64,000 bases of DNA from Neobacillus endophyticus (GCF_013248975.1 NZ_JABRWH010000001.1:2872001-2936000), one strand, 5' to 3'; shown: positions 52,074 through 60,656, counted from the stretch's first letter. The notes: generated from the sequence alone by a model not told the origin. Program-made: numbers and translations.

Positions 52074-52485
52074 ATTAATTAGAAATAGTGTTCAATTAAG
52101 AAAAGTTGAACTAATTTCTTTGAATTGTGTTAAAAGGGAATTCGAAGGTCCTGGAAAACAAGTACAAATATTTTTAAAGAGAGAAGTGAATATGCTATCA
52201 GAGGATACAGTTGAAATTTATTTACACTCAAACGTAGGAATTAAAGAAGGGCCGTTTGAGTTTGATGTGCTTTATAAAGGCGTTTGTAAGTCCTCGATTA
52301 AACTAAGTAAGCCACAGTTTGAACAGTATGCATATGATCAGGTTGTACCCTTGTTACTTCCATATTTAAGAGAATGTATTGCTAGTACAATGGCTAGAAT
52401 GGCACTACCGATTTATACATTACCAACATTAGATGTTTTAGACACTTTAGAGGCTAATTTAAATAAGGTACACTCTGAGGAATAG
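52039..52485 (+). CDS. SecB-like chaperone
   Basis: 148 residues from ATG 52039 (AGGGGGC upstream). The C-terminal part LLLPYLRECIASTMARMALP, IYTLPTLD matches the SecB core (PYLRE..S..T.R.g.p...LP). VEIYLHSNVGI and FEFDVLYKGVCKSSI fit the beta strands. Housekeeping SecB is absent from Bacillaceae, and SecB-like proteins in Firmicutes islands usually belong to toxin-antitoxin-chaperone or defence loci. Confidence 0.75.
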   Translation: METVENTLDYYKLIRNSVQLRKVELISLNCVKREFEGPGKQVQIFLKREVNMLSEDTVEIYLHSNVGIKEGPFEFDVLYKGVCKSSIKLSKPQFEQYAYDQVVPLLLPYLRECIASTMARMALPIYTLPTLDVLDTLEANLNKVHSEE

Positions 52486-52490
52486 GAATT

Positions 52491-53210
52491 GTGGTGAATA
52501 TGGGACTCATTTCCTTTGAGAGGACTGATTTTTCTATACCTAGCCATATAGAACAGTATGCAAAGGAATTCGCTGAACATTTTAAGGCTCGCAGGGATTA
52601 TGTTGGAGATTTTTGCAAATTGATTTTCACCTCAAAAAGGTGGGAAATTGATAATATTGAAACCCAAGTAACCCGTTGGAGTGAAAACTTTGGGAGAATA
52701 AAAGGCAGAACCAAAATCATTGATATAGTAAAGCGAGCATTTTTGAGCTGCCAAAATGATGACGAAATCTCTGATTTAAGAGGAGTAATGGTTGAAGCGC
52801 TCATCATTGGTTGTAATGGTGGACCCAGCGTACTTAATCACAGCAACTATGGATGGGGAGCAAGGGTCGATATTAACTTGCCTCAACAAACAATTCAAGT
52901 AAGGTACAATTGTACTGACCACCTTACTTCAGATTGTAGAAGGCGGTCTACAGTTGACTTTGGTTACTGGGATGGCAATCATGGACAATTTTACGAATGC
53001 AAAGCACAACCAGCAGGAATAGGGTGTAAGGAAGTAAAATTCATGGAAAAGTTAAAAAGTGAATTATCGACTCACGAAATTAGCCATGAAATCTTCTTTG
53101 TCTGCCCTGAAAGCACCGAATCAATCCAAATGCGACTAGATTCATTCGGTTTGAGACCGGTTTACAAGCCTCTAGGAATTGATGAAATAAGGCTAAGAAT
53201 GCCTGCGTAA
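52491..53210 (+). CDS. Probable PD-(D/E)XK nuclease, third gene of the unit
   Basis: 239 residues; GTG 52491 (GAGGAA upstream) or ATG 52500. The middle reads RGVMVEALIIG, then STVDFGYWDG and FYECKAQPAG, fitting the E...D...ExK active site of PD-(D/E)XK nucleases (Glu near 107, Asp near 163, Glu/Lys near 176-178). C-terminal HEIFFVCPES. It lies 5 bases after the SecB-like gene. Whether it cuts DNA or RNA is unknown. Confidence 0.65.
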   Translation: MVNMGLISFERTDFSIPSHIEQYAKEFAEHFKARRDYVGDFCKLIFTSKRWEIDNIETQVTRWSENFGRIKGRTKIIDIVKRAFLSCQNDDEISDLRGVMVEALIIGCNGGPSVLNHSNYGWGARVDINLPQQTIQVRYNCTDHLTSDCRRRSTVDFGYWDGNHGQFYECKAQPAGIGCKEVKFMEKLKSELSTHEISHEIFFVCPESTESIQMRLDSFGLRPVYKPLGIDEIRLRMPA

Positions 53211-53298
53211 AGTAAAGACAGGTATGTAACCTTTGACCACATTTTGACCACGAAACATATAGATTACCATAACATTCAATTTTTTATATTAAAAATAA

Positions 53299-53322
53299 AA
53301 AGCCTGTTTTATCAGGCTTTTA
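53299..53322 (+). terminator. Terminator after the nuclease gene
   Basis: AAAAGCCTG / CAGGCTTTT, 9-bp stem with a 6-base loop, 88 bases past the stop. The 53323-53640 interval holds another weak hairpin (TCCACAAATCC / GGATTTATGGA, 53559-53596) and no gene. Confidence 0.7.
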
Positions 53323-53644
53323 AGAACCACTTTATATCGTTTTTCTTCCTTTTTGTTAGATAAATTAAAGAGCGTAAAAAACGGTTATAAAAGGTGAACA
53401 AGGCTACATCATTAGAGATTGGTTTTTCTACATTCAGCAGTCCAGTCATGTGGAGCGCGTAAACAATGAGGAGATACTAAAATTATTTTTGGCATCCTTC
53501 TGGCAACAAAACAAAGATCAAACTAGAATATTTATGATTACTACAAATAAAAAAACTGTCCACAAATCCTTATAAAACAGGGATTTATGGACATTATCGG
53601 TAACATGAGGTAACAGTAAATTATTTATTAGGCAACCTTGACAG

Positions 53645-53680
53645 GGTTGGGGTCGGGGGTTCGAGCCCCTCACAGGTCAT
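53645..53680 (+). other. tRNA 3'-half-like sequence, possible attachment site
   Basis: GGTCGGGGGTTCGAGCCCCT folds as a tRNA T arm (TTCGAGC loop), followed by CACAGGTCA at the acceptor position. No 5' half, anticodon arm or CCA is present. A recombinase gene starts 220 bases downstream. Integrases often use tRNA 3' ends, so this may be an attL or attR remnant. Confidence 0.35.
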
Positions 53681-53757
53681 TGGGTGCCAAACCCGTAGAA
53701 CCCTTCGGAACAAAGGGTTCCCGAGAAAGAAATCGAGAAAAATGCGATTTCTTCAAA

Positions 53758-53809
53758 AAAAGAACCGTTACAGCAATCATTTTTGGTTGCAGGGTAGCGG
53801 TTCTTTTTT
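53758..53809 (+). terminator. Strong hairpin upstream of the recombinase
   Basis: AAGAACCGTTAC pairs with GTAGCGGTTCTT (one mismatch) around a 22-base loop containing its own small stem, then T6. It would isolate the recombinase from upstream transcription. Confidence 0.65.
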
Positions 53810-53900
53810 GTTCAGGGTTGTGGTTTATTAGCGATTAATTTTCCTTCAAAAATTACTTTTCATTCGACCTTTCTTTTATAAAAGGAGGCTGAAGAAATGC

Positions 53901-54953
53901 ATGGAAAAAGGGGATAGAAGAGCAGGAAAAAAAGTGAAGAAAGTGAGAACGAACAGGAGTGAAGTTTCACACACACTGAATGACTTGTTCACAATTTTTT
54001 ATGAATCAAAAGAAGCAGAGGGGCGTTCTTATGGTACATTACATCAATATCAGCTCAATTATCAGTCATTTATTAGGTATCTGGAAGCCAAGCAATTAGG
54101 ATTTACTACGGATGTTATTACTGCGGATGTTATACGCAAGTATATCGTTTACATGATGAAAGAAGCGGTTCAATTTGAGGAATCTAAATTTAAACCAACC
54201 AAGTCTAAAATAATTGGATTATCGCCAGTAACTATTAATACACGATTAAAAACTCTTCGAGTTTTGTTTAAGTTCTTGGAAGAAGAAGGTCTTATCGGTT
54301 TCAATCCAATGAATTCTATTAAGAATGTAACTGAAAATGAGGAACAAATTGAAGTGCTGACGATTGATGAACTGAATTCTTTGCTTCGAGTGCCTAATCA
54401 AAGAGATTATAGTGGTTTTCGGGACTTTGTGTTAATGAATATCCTAATAGATGGGATGACAAGAATATCGGAAACACTTGCGTTAAAAGTGTCCGATATA
54501 GATTTTCACTCGCAGATTATAACAATTCAAGCGAAGAATGCAAAAAATCGTAAATCTCGACTAATACCAATCCAGAAACAATCCTTACAGTTATTAAAAG
54601 AACTGATAGTTGAAAATGAGGAGTTTGATTCAGACTTTGTCTTTCTAACCAACTATGGAGAACGGATGCAAAGAAATCATTTTGGAAAAAGATTAAAGGA
54701 GTATGCTGAAGAAGCTGGTATTAAGAAAAACGTTCATCCCCATCTTTTTAGGCACACAAGTGCCACAATGTTTCTTGAAAATGGTGGAGATATACGTCAC
54801 CTCCAAATGTTGCTGGGCCACTCTGATTTACGCATGGTCATTAAATATACCCATTTATCAACTAAATCCTTAGTTGAACAGCATAAACAGTATTCTGCAA
54901 TGGGGCAATTGAGTAGGATATCCAAAAAACAAAAACGTAAGTCTTTAAGATAA
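53901..54953 (+). CDS. Tyrosine recombinase (integrase)
   Basis: 350 residues. N-terminal SAM-like DNA-binding domain (LFTIFYESKEAEGRSYGTLH). Catalytic residues in order: Arg in DGMTRISETLAL, Lys in AKNAKNRKSRLIP, HxxR in HPHLFRHTSATMF, His in LLGHSDLRM, Tyr in IKYTHLS. All seem intact. AAAGGAGG lies 12 bases before the ATG; another ATG 4 bases upstream is out of frame and stops after 6 codons. Probably the mobility gene of the island to its right or left. Confidence 0.9.
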   Translation: MEKGDRRAGKKVKKVRTNRSEVSHTLNDLFTIFYESKEAEGRSYGTLHQYQLNYQSFIRYLEAKQLGFTTDVITADVIRKYIVYMMKEAVQFEESKFKPTKSKIIGLSPVTINTRLKTLRVLFKFLEEEGLIGFNPMNSIKNVTENEEQIEVLTIDELNSLLRVPNQRDYSGFRDFVLMNILIDGMTRISETLALKVSDIDFHSQIITIQAKNAKNRKSRLIPIQKQSLQLLKELIVENEEFDSDFVFLTNYGERMQRNHFGKRLKEYAEEAGIKKNVHPHLFRHTSATMFLENGGDIRHLQMLLGHSDLRMVIKYTHLSTKSLVEQHKQYSAMGQLSRISKKQKRKSLR

Positions 54954-55181
54954 AATAGATAGTAGATATCGAACTAATTTGAGAATGAATAGAACGAAAT
55001 ATGGTACGTATAGCTTCTCTTTTTTAGGATTTAGGGGAAAGGGAAGGCTTACAAATATGCCTTGATATTAATGAATAGATTGTTTATGATGAACTTGATA
55101 AAATACAATTACTAAAAACAGGGAATGGAACAATATGATTAAATACAGTGGTATTGCTATAATTCCATATTGCATAAATTA

Positions 55182-55210
55182 ACGCCCAGTCACTCGACTG
55201 GGCGTTTTTA
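55182..55210 (+). terminator. Intrinsic terminator
   Basis: ACGCCCAGTC / GACTGGGCGT, perfect 10-bp stem with loop ACTC, then T5. The preceding 54954-55181 has only decayed coding-like text (VYDELDKIQLLKTGNGTI). Confidence 0.85.
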
Positions 55211-55251
55211 ATTGTGTTTGTTTCCAAACAGTATTGAAAGGGGGTGAGTGA

Positions 55252-55374
55252 ATGGTACTTGAAAAATTGAAAAGGTCTTTTAAAAATCTTTCGATTGAAG
55301 TAGCTGGAGACGCAATAGCCAATGCTGTTTCTTTAGTCATTGGATACTTTTTCAAAGTCTTCTTTCTTAAGTAG
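55252..55374 (+). CDS. 40-residue peptide
   Basis: MVLEKLKRSFKNLSIEVAGD, AIANAVSLVIGYFFKVFFLK. Basic amphipathic start and hydrophobic end; GGGGGTGAGTG upstream. Not recognised. Confidence 0.5.
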   Translation: MVLEKLKRSFKNLSIEVAGDAIANAVSLVIGYFFKVFFLK

Positions 55375-55418
55375 TTGGCACGATTAAAGAAATATAACCA
55401 AAAGGAGGTGAACCATTT

Positions 55419-55573
55419 ATGAATGAAAAACTGGTTGTTTCAATTGTACGAGCAATCATAAGAAACATTTACGGGCGATAGAAAAAGTCTATGAACCTTT
55501 AAATGTGGTTGAAATGAGTTTCGTGGATGTAATAAACAGGTCTGATTTTTACTTAACGAACGATGATGAATAG
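55419..55573 (+). pseudogene. Short peptide gene, probably frameshifted
   Basis: An excellent AAAGGAGGTG precedes ATG 55419, but the frame closes after 20 codons (MNEKLVVSIVRAIIRNIYGR). Another frame then reads KKHLRAIEKVYEPLNVVEMS, FVDVINRSDFYLTNDDE to TAG 55571. The two halves together look like one 50-residue protein broken by an indel near 55460. Alternatively the 20-mer is real. Confidence 0.4.
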
Positions 55574-55592
55574 GGATAAGGAGGAGTTAATA

Positions 55593-55805
55593 ATGAGCAA
55601 AGGATATGAGCAGGAAAAGGATACGGAAATTGCCGAATTTGCGGATGTTCTCCCAATTGATGATGTCGAATTAGACAATGACATTCGAGAATGGTTACAG
55701 ACGCCACCTGTTCAATTAAAAGAATACGGATTTGGTGAACCTGACAGCGAAGAAGATTATTATGCCTTACTGAATGAACTATCTGAATTATTAATGGAAA
55801 GGTAG
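55593..55805 (+). CDS. 70-residue acidic protein
   Basis: ATG 55593 after AAGGAGGAG. EQEKDTEIAEFADVLPIDDV, PDSEEDYYALLNELSELLME. Strongly acidic, pI low; DNA-mimic or immunity-like composition, but no family. The next gene starts 8 bases later. Confidence 0.65.
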   Translation: MSKGYEQEKDTEIAEFADVLPIDDVELDNDIREWLQTPPVQLKEYGFGEPDSEEDYYALLNELSELLMER

Positions 55806-55813
55806 GAGAAACA

Positions 55814-56191
55814 ATGGGTTTTTATATTGAAGCTAAAAATAAGGAAAATTGGGCTTTTGCAACATTTCAATTCCAGGTATGGAATCCCAATGTAGAGCAT
55901 TTGTATGTGCCATTAGGTCTGGCAAACCCCTATGGGGTTGATTTTAGTGGGAGAGGGGATGAAATCAGTGTCTCTTATCAAACGCTACAACAAGTCTACA
56001 AGGAGGTGGAGAATCGAGAGTTTTATAGTGAAGCCAAGCGAGAACTGTTGCATCCAGCGGTTTTGCTCTTTTCAGGTTTGCATCCAATGCAACTTGATGC
56101 AGACCGAGAAAAGGAGAGGTTACTTCATTTTCTATCTTGCTGTTTAGAAGTTGCTGAGAGAGAGGGAGAAATAACTTTATACCTGGGGTAA
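55814..56191 (+). CDS. 125-residue uncharacterised protein
   Basis: MGFYIEAKNKENWAFATFQF, EHLYVPLGLANPYGVDF, GLHPMQLDADREKERLLHFL. Soluble, mixed alpha/beta. Probably co-transcribed with the preceding acidic gene (AGGAGAAAC in the gap). Not recognised. Confidence 0.65.
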   Translation: MGFYIEAKNKENWAFATFQFQVWNPNVEHLYVPLGLANPYGVDFSGRGDEISVSYQTLQQVYKEVENREFYSEAKRELLHPAVLLFSGLHPMQLDADREKERLLHFLSCCLEVAEREGEITLYLG

Positions 56192-56317
56192 AAGTTATTT
56201 CTGAAAGAGACATTTTGTATCCTTTATTGTGGTAGTTTAATTAGTTCTAATTTGAAGGTGACTATATATCATTGGGAAATATGAGATATTAGCAATTTTG
56301 AGTAAGGAGATATGACG

Positions 56318-56905
56318 ATGACTGATGAAGAAAAAAATATTTTTATGGCGAAAATATTAAAACAGCATCACTATTCATTTGAGTACATGCCAGATGAAAT
56401 TTTAAAGGAGTATGTAGAATTAATATCCATAGTTTTTAAATCATCAAATACTGTTAACCTTGCTATTTTGCAAAATACAATGAATCTAATAGTTCGTAAT
56501 ACTATGAAAAGTAAAAGTGAAGAAATCATAGAATTTGATGATGATTCATTCCATAATGGAATATTTTCCATTCATGGAAAATATCGGGTAAAGGTTCGTT
56601 CCCTTTATGATTATTGCAAATTGAAAAATTGTCTTCCAGAAGACTTAACACCCGAAGAGATGGAAAGATTCTTAGAAAAGGTGGAATTGGAAGAAATTAT
56701 TCCTCTTGCAAAGGGGCAGGAAATTGATTATTACACACTAAGAGGTTTCCCAGAACATTTTGAAATTTCAATGGGAAAACTTATGTGGTCGGAGGAACAG
56801 GAAAAACAAGTGATTTTGGGGGTTTTGAAAAGTACTGGGCTAAGATATTTGGTTTCCATACTTCCAAAAGAGTCCTTAAGTGAACTTAGAAATTTGTTAT
56901 CTTAA
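56318..56905 (+). CDS. 195-residue uncharacterised protein
   Basis: ATG 56318 lies eight bases after AAGGAG (an ATG two codons earlier is too close). Helical, acidic: QHHYSFEYMPDEILKEYVEL, LKNCLPEDLTPEEMERFLEK, ending GLRYLVSILPKESLSELRNL. No motif recognised. Confidence 0.65.
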   Translation: MTDEEKNIFMAKILKQHHYSFEYMPDEILKEYVELISIVFKSSNTVNLAILQNTMNLIVRNTMKSKSEEIIEFDDDSFHNGIFSIHGKYRVKVRSLYDYCKLKNCLPEDLTPEEMERFLEKVELEEIIPLAKGQEIDYYTLRGFPEHFEISMGKLMWSEEQEKQVILGVLKSTGLRYLVSILPKESLSELRNLLS

Positions 56906-57000
56906 TACGAAGTTGATTCATCATGCTAATTATCCTCTCAATGAAGAAGAAAACTTTAAGAATATTTATTAATAGATTTGTTTCAAGAAGGTGAATATGG

Positions 57001-57369
57001 GTGAGTTTTCCCAAAAAGTGTCCGTATTATGGTGCAGATGAGAATGACTTTTTCGGTTGGATTAAAAATGATTATTTAAAAAAATGGGAATGTAAGAAGT
57101 GCGGAAAAAAGTGGGAAAGGGAATTTGATATGAATGGAAAGATATATTATAAAATGCTGGAGAATGTTCATGTTATCTTTAGCAAGGAAGAAACAGAAGA
57201 GATTAATTTTTGGAGAGGCGAGAGCTACAAAAAAATTGAGTTTGATGAAGCTGGATTAATTTTAGAATACCTATTAGAAAAAAAGCTATGCAAAGTTGAC
57301 ATTCTCGATGCTTATGATTCAGAAACAAGAACTGATAATCAAACTGGAAAGAGAAGTGAGAAAAAATGA
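57001..57369 (+). CDS. Zinc-ribbon protein
   Basis: 122 residues, GTG start after AAGAAGGTG. CPYYGADENDFFGWIKNDYL, then WECKKCGKKWEREFD: a zinc ribbon whose first knuckle is CPYY rather than CPYC, so one ligand may be lost. The rest is helical. A broken relative lies at 59232. It overlaps the next gene by 4 bases. Confidence 0.65.
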   Translation: MSFPKKCPYYGADENDFFGWIKNDYLKKWECKKCGKKWEREFDMNGKIYYKMLENVHVIFSKEETEEINFWRGESYKKIEFDEAGLILEYLLEKKLCKVDILDAYDSETRTDNQTGKRSEKK

Positions 57370-57749
57370 ATAAAGAGGAGCTGGAATTCGAGAAATACTT
57401 TCGACAAAAATTAATTAGCGAACATGAAATCATTAAAAACCTACCTTATACAGAAGAACAACTTCGAGAAATTTATCGGGGAAATTGGGAATGGGAAAGA
57501 AAAGTACCAGATTTAGAATTAAGTATCGAACCTCAACAACTCGATTACGATACTGTTCAATATTTTCTGCCAGAAAAGTGGGAGATGCCGAGAAAAGGAA
57601 GGCTCCTGTATTGTGATGAAGATTTAAAGCGAGTTTTGAAGCTACTTTTATTCAATCTCGGTGTTAGGGAAAGTCTTGATGTCATTCCACATAAACTCAT
57701 TGTTCAGTACATCGAAAACAACAATAAACAATCTTTGCAGGAGGAGTGA
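57366..57749 (+). CDS. 127-residue uncharacterised protein
   Basis: EELEFEKYFRQKLISEHEII, YTEEQLREIYRGNWEWERKV, RVLKLLLFNLGVRESLDVIP. Helical and charged; coupled to the zinc-ribbon gene by ATGA overlap. Not recognised. Confidence 0.65.
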   Translation: MNKEELEFEKYFRQKLISEHEIIKNLPYTEEQLREIYRGNWEWERKVPDLELSIEPQQLDYDTVQYFLPEKWEMPRKGRLLYCDEDLKRVLKLLLFNLGVRESLDVIPHKLIVQYIENNNKQSLQEE

Positions 57750-57756
57750 ATAAAAA

Positions 57757-58209
57757 ATGGCATCTTATGAGGATGAATGGATGGATATTGGCTATAAAAA
57801 AGCTCAAAAAAAGATTGCTACTAATCTACTTCTAAATGACCATAAAACAACCTTTGTTTCAGAAGTAACGGAATTGCCTTTGGAAGAGGTTGAGAAGATT
57901 AAAATTGACCATAGTCCAAAGATTCGGAAAATCATCCGTAATATGATGAATGAAGGTATATCTGAATATACTATTGCTCGATTATTACAGGTTCCAGTTG
58001 AAATTGTATTTGATGTTCGGGATGGATTGTTCAAATTAAGTATAAATGAAATTGGAACTGCTCGATTAGATACTGACCCACGAATCAGGCTAATCATTCG
58101 CCAAATGCTGAAAGACGGTAGAGAAGAAGATGATATAGCCAGATTAGTAGAAGCTCCCATTGAATTTGTGATAGAAGTTCGAAAAAAGATGGTGAGAGAA
58201 TGTGAATGA
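57757..58209 (+). CDS. Protein with three HTH-like internal repeats
   Basis: 150 residues. Three related modules of the form IIRNMMNEGISEYTIARLLQ-VPVEIVFDVR and IIRQMLKDGREEDDIARLVE-APIEFVIEVR, with a more distant first one (NLLLNDHKTTFVSEVTELPL). The modules resemble the sigma-4-like helix pairs at the ends of Rpn-type proteins. Could bind DNA. GGAGGAGTG upstream; overlaps the next gene by 8 bases. Confidence 0.65.
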   Translation: MASYEDEWMDIGYKKAQKKIATNLLLNDHKTTFVSEVTELPLEEVEKIKIDHSPKIRKIIRNMMNEGISEYTIARLLQVPVEIVFDVRDGLFKLSINEIGTARLDTDPRIRLIIRQMLKDGREEDDIARLVEAPIEFVIEVRKKMVRECE

Positions 58210-58465
58210 TGAATATGAAAAGGGATATATTGATGCTCAATCAGAAATCGCCAAGCGGTTGCTTGATGCTAAATTTAAAATACATTACGTATCTCAATGG
58301 ACAGGATTATCTGTTGCCGAGGTTATTCTGGTTCGTTACAAAGAAGATATAGAGCGTATGATAAAAAAGGGAAAAACGACTGACACGATTGCTTTAGTTT
58401 TGAATTTACCTTTTAATGATGTAGCGGATGCGACCGTACTATTAGGTTATTACCCATCCATTTGA
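58202..58465 (+). CDS. Small HTH-repeat protein, relative of the preceding gene
   Basis: 87 residues from GTG. GYIDAQSEIAKRLLDAKFKI, then HYVSQWTGLSVAEVILV and IALVLNLPFNDVADATVL, two modules of the same kind. Overlap with the previous gene suggests translational coupling. Confidence 0.6.
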   Translation: MNDEYEKGYIDAQSEIAKRLLDAKFKIHYVSQWTGLSVAEVILVRYKEDIERMIKKGKTTDTIALVLNLPFNDVADATVLLGYYPSI

Positions 58466-58511
58466 GGAGGGATGCAAAACAACAAATCACACGATAAATG
58501 GAGTGATTTTA

Positions 58512-58682
58512 ATGGAGAAGGACACAATCAAGATTGAGCCAGCTAAAAAGAATTTGAAAAATCAAGTCATAGGTCGCCTGGTAGTAACTGAACCTATTGA
58601 TTTAGACCATATAAGACAGGTTACTCAAAATCAAGTCGCTGAAACAATTTATAGAAAGGAACTTGGGGAGTCAACTAAATAA
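58512..58682 (+). CDS. 56-residue protein
   Basis: MEKDTIKIEPAKKNLKNQVI, GRLVVTEPIDLDHIRQVTQN. Charged and soluble; GGAGTG upstream. It looks conserved-protein-like but I cannot name it. Confidence 0.55.
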   Translation: MEKDTIKIEPAKKNLKNQVIGRLVVTEPIDLDHIRQVTQNQVAETIYRKELGESTK

Positions 58683-58958
58683 GTTTTTTGCGAATACCTA
58701 CCTGTTGCCCTCAATTCGAGGGTTTCATTATATTTGTAGCATTAGACCATTCATTTAAAAGGATATGTAGGATAAAGAGTCCTCTATGATAAGGTTTTTA
58801 AATGGGTCAAATAGACAGCAAGTTCGGTGAATATATACTCAGAAATGCTTAACCGTCTTCGGATGGATAAGAGATACTTTAAGGCTTGGGACTTCGTGTA
58901 GAAAAATTCAGTATCGCAAATTCCACATGTCCATGTATCAAGAATAGGGAGGAGAATC
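58683..58958. other. Intergenic stretch
   Basis: No gene. CTTAACCGTCTTCGGATGGA, AAGGCTTGGGACTTCGTG may fold as part of a 5' leader of the next gene; a looser version of this arrangement (CTTTGGGTTTCGTGCATCGA) precedes the gene at 59553. Confidence 0.3.
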
Positions 58959-59225
58959 ATGATAATTGACCGTTTTGCCTCACGAATGGAGAAAAATTTT
59001 GAATATTATTTTTTAGGGGATACGAGCGGAAAGTATATCCAGTTTTGTTCCAACAAAGAATTGGAAGTGGGTGCTCCTGTCATTATAGATGACTTGCTTT
59101 CTACACATATATTAAAAGTTTCTTCTATTAGAGAAGTGCATAAAAAGAAAGTAGTAGAATTTGAAAATTTTGAAGTGACTCTTTGTTCTCAAACATTAGT
59201 TAAATATGATGATTTAGAATGGTGA
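58959..59225 (+). CDS. 88-residue uncharacterised protein
   Basis: MIIDRFASRMEKNFEYYFLG, VGAPVIIDDLLSTHILKVSS. Beta-rich; GGGAGGAGAATC upstream. Not recognised. Confidence 0.6.
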   Translation: MIIDRFASRMEKNFEYYFLGDTSGKYIQFCSNKELEVGAPVIIDDLLSTHILKVSSIREVHKKKVVEFENFEVTLCSQTLVKYDDLEW

Positions 59226-59231
59226 ATCGAA

Positions 59232-59339
59232 ATGAGTTTTCCAAATCCAAAACAATGTTCTTATAGTTCTGCAAATAAAAACTTCTGCAGAAATTAAAGA
59301 AGAATTGTTCCATTTGCTTCAGCAAGATTTAAAAAAATG
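59232..59339 (+). pseudogene. Broken relative of the zinc-ribbon gene
   Basis: MSFPNPKQCSYSSANKNFCR then stop; it begins like the zinc-ribbon gene at 57001 (SFPKKCPYY). The following text EIKEELFHLLQQDLKK in another frame ends at TGA 59337. Probably a decayed paralog. Confidence 0.4.
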
Positions 59340-59442
59340 ACACAACTCTTGTAATGTTTTTGATTTACTTTCTGTACAATCAGAAATTTGGTGAAATATA
59401 GATGGCGGAGCTTTGGGTTTCGTGCATCGAAGGGACACATTT

Positions 59443-59494
59443 ATGAGAACGACCACCCTTTTTGCCTTTGCAGGGCTTGGGGTGGTTTTCTTTA
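59443..59494 (+). terminator. Terminator-like hairpin
   Basis: GACCACCC / GGGGTGGTT stem with a 20-base loop containing a smaller GCC/GGC stem, followed by TTCTTT, upstream of the DUF1835 gene. Confidence 0.55.
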
Positions 59495-59552
59495 ATATAT
59501 AGGGTTGTTGGGAATAATCTCTTAAAAAGGAGAGCTTTTGGGAGGTATTATT

Positions 59553-60602
59553 ATGAAGATTGAAATAGAAGAACTAAAAAAATTCATCAAGGAGATGCCA
59601 GAAAAGGAAGCGAAATCATTACTGTTTCATATCCTATTAAGATTCAACCTTTTGAAAAATACAAGATATTCAGAGGCAGAATTTATAAATGACATGGAAA
59701 ACATTTTCAAAACGGTTTTCAAATTATCAAGGGAACGTGCAGAAATGAATGGAGAGAAGAACTTTCAAAGGATTCATATTCTATTCGGTCAATCAACTTC
59801 AGGCTGTTTAAAAATTGTTTTAAGGGATATGGGACTTGATAAAAAGGAACAGGTCATCTCATTTTGGGACATATTCTCTATAGGTCCCGTTTGGCAGTTG
59901 CATGAGGAAAATGGGGGGCAATCCAGATTTCAGTGGATGAAGAAGTGTATGAGCAAAGAATACAATGATGACTATATCGATTATATCCGAAATTTTGAAA
60001 AGGCAACCAAACTAATAAACGCTATTCCAAACGGCGGTCGTGTAACTATTTGGTCTTCTTTTAGTGCGCATGAACAGACAGGATTGCGATTTGTTCTTTA
60101 TCTATTAAAGAAAAAAAATATTGATATCAGCATTATTAACACGACAGAATGGTACGAAAAGCTGTTCCATGTGAAAGGAGTCAAATATACTTTGCTTCAT
60201 TCAGGTGAAATTCCCCCAGAAAAACTTCAACTCATATATGAACAAGGTGATGGAGAGGTCATTACAGGCCATGATAGAGAGGATTTAGAGAAAGAATGGC
60301 TTGCTCTCGCAGAGAGTCAGGAAACGTTAAGAATTTGGCGAAATGGAAGGATACAGGGTGTTCCCGAAAACTATTTTGATGAATTGATTGTAGAAAGAGC
60401 AAAGAAGCTACTCCGAAAGAAGAAAACAAATGAATTTATGAAATCTGCAAGGGTAATCGGAGAGGTTCTTGGGCATTTAGAACAATATGTAGGAGATTCG
60501 TTTCTTGAATATCGACTTAGAAAGCTGATAGAAGCAGGAGTATTTGAGTCGGAAGGCAGTCTTGAAGCAATGCGTCTTTATAGTGTGCGATTGAAAATGT
60601 AA
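59553..60602 (+). CDS. DUF1835/DUF3658 protein
   Basis: 349 residues from ATG 59553 (GGGAGG upstream). The DUF1835 core is IHILFGQSTSGCLKIVLRDM, FWDIFSIGPVWQLH and TIWSSFSAHEQTGLRFVLYL; the DUF3658 end is ARVIGEVLGHLEQYVGDSFL, EYRLRKLIEAG. Common single-copy family in Bacillus, function unknown. The N-terminal 70 residues are a helical extension. Confidence 0.85.
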   Translation: MKIEIEELKKFIKEMPEKEAKSLLFHILLRFNLLKNTRYSEAEFINDMENIFKTVFKLSRERAEMNGEKNFQRIHILFGQSTSGCLKIVLRDMGLDKKEQVISFWDIFSIGPVWQLHEENGGQSRFQWMKKCMSKEYNDDYIDYIRNFEKATKLINAIPNGGRVTIWSSFSAHEQTGLRFVLYLLKKKNIDISIINTTEWYEKLFHVKGVKYTLLHSGEIPPEKLQLIYEQGDGEVITGHDREDLEKEWLALAESQETLRIWRNGRIQGVPENYFDELIVERAKKLLRKKKTNEFMKSARVIGEVLGHLEQYVGDSFLEYRLRKLIEAGVFESEGSLEAMRLYSVRLKM

Positions 60603-60656
60603 TTTCGAGAACGGAATTGAGGAAGTTTATGCTCACGAAAAAAAGTACATAGAAAT

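Noticed and set aside
53901..60602. A prophage
   Set aside because: Recombinase present but no capsid, tail, terminase or lysis genes.
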